DNA from: JBKECY01 sp047975025
GTDB lineage: Bacteria; Bacillota; Clostridia; Lachnospirales; Lachnospiraceae
DNA length: 19,776 bases
Assembly (NCBI GenBank): GCA_047975025.1
Contig: JBKECY010000046.1
Location: 1 to 19,776, forward strand
Reading direction: 5' to 3'
In this document: piece by piece, positions 14,193 through 19,776 of the stretch
Layout of the letters: the number at the start of each line of letters is the position of its first letter
Position numbering within the stretch: position 1 is the stretch's first letter
The notes under the pieces: model-generated
What the model was told of the DNA's origin: nothing
Seen by the model: only the letters and a program-made list of their open reading frames with translations
Databases searched by the model: none
Made by a program: the position numbers and the translations under genes

Positions 14193-14918
14193 TTAGGTTC
14201 CTCCCTGCTCTCCGCTGCATAGGACAAGGAAGTAAATCTCGCTGACTCCGGCTTGTTTTAACAGCCTGCTCAATGCCTCCATCGTGCTTCCCGTCGTATA
14301 GACATCGTCAATTAAAAGTACTCTCTCACAGCGCTGAAACCCTTTCCCAAGGCAGAATGCTTTTCTCAGGTTTCTCTTTCTCTGATCGCGTCCGAGGGAC
14401 TTCTGCTGCCTGCGTGTCGCTTTCCGGCACAAATAGTTCTCTGCATAGGGAAGCTGCATTTGTGAAGCCATCCGGCGCGCCAGCAGCGCTGCGGGATTGA
14501 AACCTCGTTTACGCAGAGCGCTTGCATGGACCGGTACCGGCAGCACGATCTGCGGCCGCCAGCGCCGGATGGTCTCATGTGCATAGCGAAGCGCCGCCTG
14601 CACATAGAATTCTGCGTATTCCCTGCGCCCGCCTTCTTTGTAATACAGGATCGAAGACTGCATCCTGCTGTTGTATGGAAAAACAGCTATGCCCTGGGTA
14701 AATGCTTTCGGTGTGCGGGCGCAGTCAACACATACTTCCTTTTGCGGATTCTGAATCTGTTTCCCGCATTTTTTACATCTTGGTTCTGTGATTACCTGTA
14801 TATGCTTATTGCAGGCAGCACAGACACTGCCGCCTTTCGGCATGACAATGTCGTGGCAAAGCGCACACCGCCTGGGAAACAGAATATCTGCCGCTTTGCC
14901 GCAAAGTATCCGTATCAT
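14193..14918 (-). CDS. comF: ComF family phosphoribosyltransferase-like protein
   Basis: A 241-residue cytoplasmic protein. The N-terminus has eight cysteines in four CxxC pairs (C18/C21, C33/C36, C48/C51, C63/C66), forming two zinc ribbons. The C-terminal part is a type I phosphoribosyltransferase domain with LPVPVHASALRKRGFNPA (126-143) and the PRPP loop VLLIDDVYTTGST (200-212). ComF proteins take part in DNA uptake in competent bacteria, probably with the ComFA helicase, though many non-competent Firmicutes keep the gene. It lies 48 nt after recD2 in the same direction, a link between DNA-processing genes. No comFA is seen here. Confidence 0.93.
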   Translation of the reverse strand: MIRILCGKAADILFPRRCALCHDIVMPKGGSVCAACNKHIQVITEPRCKKCGKQIQNPQKEVCVDCARTPKAFTQGIAVFPYNSRMQSSILYYKEGGRREYAEFYVQAALRYAHETIRRWRPQIVLPVPVHASALRKRGFNPAALLARRMASQMQLPYAENYLCRKATRRQQKSLGRDQRKRNLRKAFCLGKGFQRCERVLLIDDVYTTGSTMEALSRLLKQAGVSEIYFLVLCSGEQGGT

Positions 14919-14966
14919 GACAGTGACTTCCTTTCTCCCCGAGCACTCTCTTCTCCCTGCTGACGT

Positions 14967-17207
14967 TTACAGATGGAAAAACTCTTCCAGCCGCGTCGCC
15001 AGTGAACTGTACCGCTTTTGTGCATACTGGTTATCAATCATATCATAAAAGCACTCCTTGCTTCCCAGAACGGTAACACATTTTCTGGCTCTCGTCACTG
15101 CGGTATACAGCAGATTCCGGTTCATCAGCATGCGGGGACCGCCCAAAAGCGGCAGAATCACCGCCGGATACTCACTCCCCTGCGCCTTGTGGATCGTAAT
15201 TGCATAGGCCAGCTCCAATTCATCCATCTGCTTGAAAGAATACTCCACATACCGGCTGTCTTCGAATTCTACGAGCAGCGTCGAAGCAAAATCATTAATT
15301 TCAGCGACAATCCCCGTATCGCCATTGAACACCCCAATGCCGCGCTCTGCTGCGATTCCGTATTTCCCCCGGATTTCCCACTCCATCTGATAGTTGTTTT
15401 TAATCTGCATTACTTTATCTCCTACGCGGAAGATTTTATCACCATATTCCTTTTCACGCTTCGTATCCTGCGGAGGATTTAAGTATTTTTGCAGAACCTT
15501 ATTCAGCTGTTCCACCCCCAGCGGACCTCTTCTCATAGGGGTCAGTACCTGAATTTCCAAAGGCTTTGCATTCACATAGCCGGGCAGCTTCTCCTGAATC
15601 AACGCAACAATCACACGTATGATCATCGTAAGATCCGAGCGTTCCAGGAAGAAGAAGTCCTTACTGTCGTTGTCCAGTACCACGTGTCTGCCCTCCTGAA
15701 TATGATGAGCATTGACAACAATATCGCTTTCACTTGCCTGCCGGAAAATCCGGCTAAGGTTCTGTACACAAAACAGACCTGATGCAATCAGATCCTTAAG
15801 TACATTCCCCGGTCCGACGCTGGGCAGCTGGTCGGCATCGCCAACCATAATCAGCCTTGTGCCCACAGAAATCGCACATAGCAGTGCGTGCATCAGATAG
15901 ATATCCACCATCGACATCTCATCAATAATAACAACGTCCACCTCCAGCGGATGCTCCTCATTACGCTCGAACTGTACCTCTGCCGATGACTCCTCCATCA
16001 GGCCCGAAAGTTCCAGCAGCCTGTGTATTGTGGAGGCTTCATGTCCTGTCGCTTCTGTCATTCTTTTGGCAGCCCGGCCGGTTGGTGCGGCCAACGCGAA
16101 GCTTAGACCTTCGCCCTCAAAAAACTGCAGCATGGTATTAATTGTTGTCGTCTTACCTGTACCCGGTCCTCCGGTAACGATCAGCACTCCCTGCGATGAG
16201 GCTTCAAGAATCGCATTCTTCTGCCGTTCGTCCAGTACGATCTCATTCGCTTCTTCAATTTTTTGAATCCGCTTCTGAACGTATTTTATATCGCTTTCCT
16301 GGGCTATGGAGAGTCCATGCAGCATTCTGGCGATATTTAGTTCCAGATAGTACAGCTGCTGACTGTAAATCACTCTGGCTCCATCAATCGTCTTCGCTAT
16401 AACTTTGCCTTCGATTGCCAGATCCATCAGGTTCTTCTCGAGATTCTCCGGCATAAATCCAAGCAGTTCTGACGTACGCTCAAACAGTTGTGTATCCGGC
16501 AGGTATACGTTGCCCTGTCCCGTAGACTGCACCAGTATGTAGTACAACGCACTTCGGATTCTAAAATCAGAATCCGTCTGTATCCCGATGCGTTCGGCAA
16601 TTTCATCTGCCACTTTGAAGCCCACTCCCGTAATATCATCGGCCATACGATATGGATTTTCTTTGATAATTCCATATAATCTCTGGCCATACTGCGTATA
16701 TATCTTGGCTGCCAGAGAAAGGGAGATTCCGTACTTTTGCAAAAAAATCATGGCTTCTCTCATATCTGATTTCTCCATGACCTGCTGGGAAATTTCTCTG
16801 GCTTTTCGCTCACTGATGCCCTTTACTTCCGCCAGTCTTTCAGGCTCTTCTTCAATAATATGAAGGGTGGCATCCTTGAATTTCCTGACAATTCTGGCTG
16901 CCAGCGCACTTCCCACACCTTTGATGGCTCCGGAACCAAGATAGCGCTCGATTGACTGGGCATCCTCCAGCATCTTGGCTACGAAGGAGTCTACCTGAAA
17001 CTGCTGTCCATAGGAAGGATGCTCAATGTACGTTCCGTAGGCTTCAATCGACTCCCCCTGGGTCAAAGTATGCAGGTTGCCCACGCAGGTGATTTCCGTA
17101 TGGCCATCTATGAGTACAAACACCGTATAGCCGTTATCTTTATTTTGAAATATGATATGGTCAACATATCCGCTAATTGTATCCTTCATCGGTGCTCCCG
17201 CATTCAT
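14967..17207 (-). CDS. recD2: RecD2 (RecD/TraA-type) SF1 DNA helicase
   Basis: About 746 residues from the chosen start. An OB-like N-terminal domain (ISGYVDHIIFQNKDNGYTVF) is followed by tandem helix-hairpin-helix motifs (GVGSALAARIV, VKGISERKARE) and SF1B helicase motifs: Walker A VTGGPGTGKTTT (near residue 345), Walker B VVIIDEMSMVD, GDADQLPSVGPG, LSRIFRQ, AITIHKAQGSEYP and LLYTAVTRARK. RecD2 is the stand-alone 5'-3' helicase of bacteria lacking RecBC, linked to repair and replication-fork handling. I chose ATG 17207 because GGGAG lies 7 nt upstream. ATG 17189 (MKDTISGY, with its own GGGAG) and the longer ATG 17285 are alternatives; the extra 26 residues of the longest form do not look conserved. 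Confidence 0.95.
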   Translation of the reverse strand: MNAGAPMKDTISGYVDHIIFQNKDNGYTVFVLIDGHTEITCVGNLHTLTQGESIEAYGTYIEHPSYGQQFQVDSFVAKMLEDAQSIERYLGSGAIKGVGSALAARIVRKFKDATLHIIEEEPERLAEVKGISERKAREISQQVMEKSDMREAMIFLQKYGISLSLAAKIYTQYGQRLYGIIKENPYRMADDITGVGFKVADEIAERIGIQTDSDFRIRSALYYILVQSTGQGNVYLPDTQLFERTSELLGFMPENLEKNLMDLAIEGKVIAKTIDGARVIYSQQLYYLELNIARMLHGLSIAQESDIKYVQKRIQKIEEANEIVLDERQKNAILEASSQGVLIVTGGPGTGKTTTINTMLQFFEGEGLSFALAAPTGRAAKRMTEATGHEASTIHRLLELSGLMEESSAEVQFERNEEHPLEVDVVIIDEMSMVDIYLMHALLCAISVGTRLIMVGDADQLPSVGPGNVLKDLIASGLFCVQNLSRIFRQASESDIVVNAHHIQEGRHVVLDNDSKDFFFLERSDLTMIIRVIVALIQEKLPGYVNAKPLEIQVLTPMRRGPLGVEQLNKVLQKYLNPPQDTKREKEYGDKIFRVGDKVMQIKNNYQMEWEIRGKYGIAAERGIGVFNGDTGIVAEINDFASTLLVEFEDSRYVEYSFKQMDELELAYAITIHKAQGSEYPAVILPLLGGPRMLMNRNLLYTAVTRARKCVTVLGSKECFYDMIDNQYAQKRYSSLATRLEEFFHL

Positions 17208-17329
17208 TTCAACTCTCCCGGGCCATCCTGCCCTGCGTTCTTTCTTTACAATCACACGTATTCCGGCATAGAGAAAGGGACACATGACTGCGCCCCCTCT
17301 CCGGCAGCAAAATCGGCAGTTGTATACCT

Positions 17330-18313
17330 CTACATCCCCTCCGTTGCTTCCACATATCTTCCCGCTCCGACAGCTACTGCCAGTACCGGGTCCTGCGCTG
17401 TCACAGTCTGTATTCCGGTCTTTCGTTCAATTGCTGCTTCAATCCCCGTAAGCAGGGCACTTCCTCCTGTCAGGACGATCCCGCGCTCCACAATATCTGC
17501 TGCCAGTTCCGGCGGTGTCTTCTCAAGCACAGAATGCACAGCTTCTAAGATCTTCTGCGTACAGTCCGTCATGGCACGCCCGATTTCACGAGAATGCAGC
17601 ATAACCGTTTTGGGCAGTCCTGAAACGACATCTCTGCCGCTTACTTCCATCTTCAGGTTCTCCATACGGTCGAAAACAGTTCCGATTCTGATCTTGATAT
17701 TTTCCGCTTCCTCTCTGTCAACCAACAGTGAGTGGTTCTTACGCAGGAACCGAACGATTGCTTCATCATAGTCACTTCCCGCAATAGCTATGGAAGTGGA
17801 CACCACTGCGCCGCCAAGCGAAATTACAGCAATATCTGTTGTTCCCGCTCCTATATCTACAATCATATTTCCACAGGGTTTCCTGATATCAATCCCTGCC
17901 CCTACGGCAGCCGCCAGCGGTGCTTCCAACAGATACACTTCTCTGGCTCCGGCCTGATAGGTTACTTCTTCAATTGCCTTTTTCTCAACCTCTGTAATGC
18001 CCCCCGGCACACAGATGCTGATTCTGGGCTTACGAAATGCCTTAATTCCCATAGCCTTGGCAATGAAATATTTCAGCATTTTCTCTGTCACAGAGTAGTC
18101 CGTGATCAATCCCTTGCGAATCGGCCAGATCACAGCCATGTTCCCCGCTGTCTTGCCAATCATCTGCTTGGCTTCTTCCCCGATTTCTCTGATTTTCTCT
18201 GCATCTTTGTCATATACAACGACCGAGGGCTCTTTTAAAACAATCCCACGTCCTTTACGAAACACAAGACTGCTCGCAGTCCCTAAATCTATTCCAATAT
18301 CAATTGCTGGCAT
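17330..18313 (-). CDS. mreB: Rod shape-determining protein MreB/Mbl
   Basis: A 327-residue actin-like ATPase that guides lateral wall synthesis beneath the membrane. Seen: phosphate-1 loop DIGIDLGTASSLVF (5-18), ISICVPGGITEVEKKA, LLEAPLAAAVGAG, phosphate-2 DIGAGTTDIAV and the adenosine motif VLTGGSALLTGIE. The length is within the family range (330-345) but slightly short at the C-terminus. It is not followed by mreC/mreD, so it is more likely one of several MreB/Mbl paralogues than the main mreBCD copy. The promoter is at 18415-18443 and the Shine-Dalgarno is AAAGG before ATG 18313. The next gene in the same direction is recD2. Confidence 0.95.
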   Translation of the reverse strand: MPAIDIGIDLGTASSLVFRKGRGIVLKEPSVVVYDKDAEKIREIGEEAKQMIGKTAGNMAVIWPIRKGLITDYSVTEKMLKYFIAKAMGIKAFRKPRISICVPGGITEVEKKAIEEVTYQAGAREVYLLEAPLAAAVGAGIDIRKPCGNMIVDIGAGTTDIAVISLGGAVVSTSIAIAGSDYDEAIVRFLRKNHSLLVDREEAENIKIRIGTVFDRMENLKMEVSGRDVVSGLPKTVMLHSREIGRAMTDCTQKILEAVHSVLEKTPPELAADIVERGIVLTGGSALLTGIEAAIERKTGIQTVTAQDPVLAVAVGAGRYVEATEGM

Positions 18314-18414
18314 AGCCTGTACCTTTCTGAATTACATCGCCCCTGTGAATACACACAAGGATACCCCTTATATACTCCCTGATCTTCTAGTCCGTTTCTG
18401 TGACTATACGCTAT

Positions 18415-18443
18415 ATTATATACAATTGCCAGACAAATGGAAA
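18415..18443 (-). promoter_or_regulatory. Promoter of mreB
   Basis: Minus strand: -35 TTTCCA (18438-18443), 17-nt spacer, perfect -10 TATAAT (18415-18420). The start point would be near 18408, leaving a leader of about 95 nt. The 161-bp gap 18314-18474 otherwise holds no gene. I see no convincing terminator for uvrA in it, only a weak 6-bp pairing (GAAAGT/ACTTTC), so read-through from uvrA is possible. Confidence 0.6.
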
Positions 18444-18474
18444 GTAGTATTTCAGTGAACTTTCTTAATTGCAG

Positions 18475-19776
18475 CTAACTTTTCTTTAAATATTTTCTCA
18501 GGTACTGACCCGTATAAGAATCTTCACGAGCTGCCACCTGTTCCGGTGTTCCCTGCGCAACGATGGTTCCGCCTTTGTCCCCGCCTTCGGGTCCAATGTC
18601 AATGATGTAATCCGCTGTCTTAATTACATCCAGATTATGCTCAATGACCAGAACTGTGTTGCCTCCCTGGGCAAAACGCTCTAAAATCTCGATCAGCTTA
18701 TGGACATCGGCAAAATGAAGTCCGGTCGTTGGTTCATCCAGAATATAAATCGTCTTCCCTGTGCTTCGTTTGCTTAATTCCGTCGCAAGCTTCACACGCT
18801 GTGCCTCACCACCGGACAGCGTAGTCGACGGCTGTCCCATTCGTATGTAGGAGAGTCCTACATCATTGAGTGTCACAATTTTTCGGTAAATTGACGGAAT
18901 CGGCTTGAAGAACTCGCAGGCTTCCTCCACTGTCATATCCAAAACGTCCGCTATACTTTTTCCCTTGTATTTAGCCTCCAGCGTTTCTCTGTTGTAGCGC
19001 TTACCATGACATACTTCACAAGGCACATAGACATCCGGCAGGAAATGCATTTCAATCTTCAGGATACCATCACCGCTGCAGGCCTCGCAGCGTCCGCCCT
19101 TCACATTGAAGCTGAATCTGCCTTTCTTATAGCCTTTGGCCTTCGCCTCGGCAGTCGATGCGAATAAATCGCGGATCTGATCGAACACACCGGTATAGGT
19201 CGCCGGATTCGACCGCGGCGTACGGCCAATGGGCGACTGGTCGATATTGATCACTTTGTCCAGCTGCTCTATCCCTTGTATGCTCTTGTAGGTTCCGGGA
19301 ATCGTTCTGGCTCGGTTGATTTTCTTGGCCAGTACTTTATACACAATTTCATTCACAAGCGAGCTTTTGCCCGAACCGGAGACACCGGTAACACAAGTGA
19401 ATACCCCCAGCGGAATGTCAACATTTACATTTTTAAGGTTGTTTTGCGCCGCTCCGCGGACCTTTAGCTTCCCGGTCGGCTTCTTGCGAACCTCAGGCAC
19501 CGGAATCTTTTTGCGTCCGCTCAGATAATCTCCGGTAATAGAGTTCGGATTGTCCATTAATTCCTGCGCGGTTCCAATAGCTACCAGCTCACCGCCATGT
19601 TCGCCTGCTCCCGGTCCGATATCCACAATACAGTCCGCCGCCAGCATCGTATCCTCATCATGTTCCACCACCAGAAGTGTATTTCCCAGATCTTTTAGGT
19701 GGCGCAGGGTAGCCAGAAGCTTATCATTATCTCTTTGATGCAGACCGATACTGGGTTCGTCAAGAATATAGGCCAC
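18475..19776 (-). CDS. uvrA: Excinuclease ABC subunit A, C-terminal part (cut by window edge)
   Basis: The last 434 residues of UvrA, the damage-recognising ATPase of nucleotide excision repair. The visible part begins inside nucleotide-binding domain I at its Walker B (AYILDEPSIGLHQRD). It continues through NBD-II with Walker A VTGVSGSGKSSL, the zinc finger CEAC...CEVC that contacts DNA, the signature TLSGGEAQRVKLATEL and Walker B TIYILDEPTTGLH. The GTG at the window edge is an internal valine codon, not a start. The full gene (about 940 codons) extends past the right edge. The stop is at 18475. Confidence 0.97.
   Translation of the reverse strand: MAYILDEPSIGLHQRDNDKLLATLRHLKDLGNTLLVVEHDEDTMLAADCIVDIGPGAGEHGGELVAIGTAQELMDNPNSITGDYLSGRKKIPVPEVRKKPTGKLKVRGAAQNNLKNVNVDIPLGVFTCVTGVSGSGKSSLVNEIVYKVLAKKINRARTIPGTYKSIQGIEQLDKVINIDQSPIGRTPRSNPATYTGVFDQIRDLFASTAEAKAKGYKKGRFSFNVKGGRCEACSGDGILKIEMHFLPDVYVPCEVCHGKRYNRETLEAKYKGKSIADVLDMTVEEACEFFKPIPSIYRKIVTLNDVGLSYIRMGQPSTTLSGGEAQRVKLATELSKRSTGKTIYILDEPTTGLHFADVHKLIEILERFAQGGNTVLVIEHNLDVIKTADYIIDIGPEGGDKGGTIVAQGTPEQVAAREDSYTGQYLRKYLKKS

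Noticed and set aside
15018..15482. Plus-strand open frames opposite recD2, mreB and other minus-strand genes
   Set aside because: Shadow frames of well-supported genes; no family motifs or ribosome sites.
17208..17285. Longer RecD2 start at ATG 17285
   Set aside because: The extra 26 residues are basic and look unconserved; closer starts at 17207 and 17189 have better-spaced GGGAG sites. Not excluded.
18440..18470. Terminator after uvrA (GAAAGT/ACTTTC pairing)
   Set aside because: Six base pairs with a 13-nt loop, and it overlaps the mreB -35 region.

Overview
The window looks like the chromosome of a low-to-mid-GC Gram-positive anaerobe of the Clostridia, most likely Lachnospiraceae. The reasons are the protein style (choline-binding-like wall repeats fused to an L,D-transpeptidase, a DUF5648-type secreted protein, RecD2, ComF, CdaA/CdaR), strong Shine-Dalgarno sites and short intergenic gaps. 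This is an inference from families and gene order; no rRNA or other marker is present to fix the genus.

Layout. Positions 1-288 (minus) hold the start of a small secreted-protein gene whose reading frame breaks exactly where a structured RNA, probably a group II intron, seems to begin; the rest lies outside the window. Positions 437-2545 (plus) encode a CPA1 Na+/H+ antiporter with a long cytoplasmic tail and a TTG start. Positions 2559-3258 (minus) encode two overlapping SMR/EamA-like four-helix membrane proteins resembling the ArnE/ArnF flippase pair. From a shared 112-bp divergent promoter region, a four-gene plus-strand operon (3371-7723) encodes a WecE-type sugar aminotransferase, an ArnC/GtrB-type polyprenyl-phosphate glycosyltransferase, a divergent PLP-fold enzyme and an ATP-grasp ligase. 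A perfect 18-bp hairpin (7751-7789) separates it from the convergent minus-strand half.

The minus-strand half, read from right to left, contains the 3' part of uvrA, then mreB, recD2 and comF, and then a compact six-gene run: two unrecognised membrane proteins, cdaA (c-di-AMP synthase), cdaR, an HPr phosphocarrier and a very large secreted L,D-transpeptidase with about 20 cell-wall-binding repeats. A promoter with an extended -10 lies just upstream of this run. The cluster therefore joins c-di-AMP signalling, carbon-status sensing (HPr) and wall cross-linking, while glmM, the usual third partner of cdaA-cdaR, does not follow.

The most interesting unit is 2559-7723. Aminosugar synthesis, loading on a polyprenyl phosphate, possible aminoacylation by the ATP-grasp enzyme, and flipping by an Arn-like SMR pair would together make an aminosugar decoration pathway analogous to lipid A L-Ara4N modification, but in a probable Gram-positive without lipid A. 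The final GT-C transferase expected for such a system is not in the window. The aminotransferase promoter sits so close to its ATG that translation may be leaderless.
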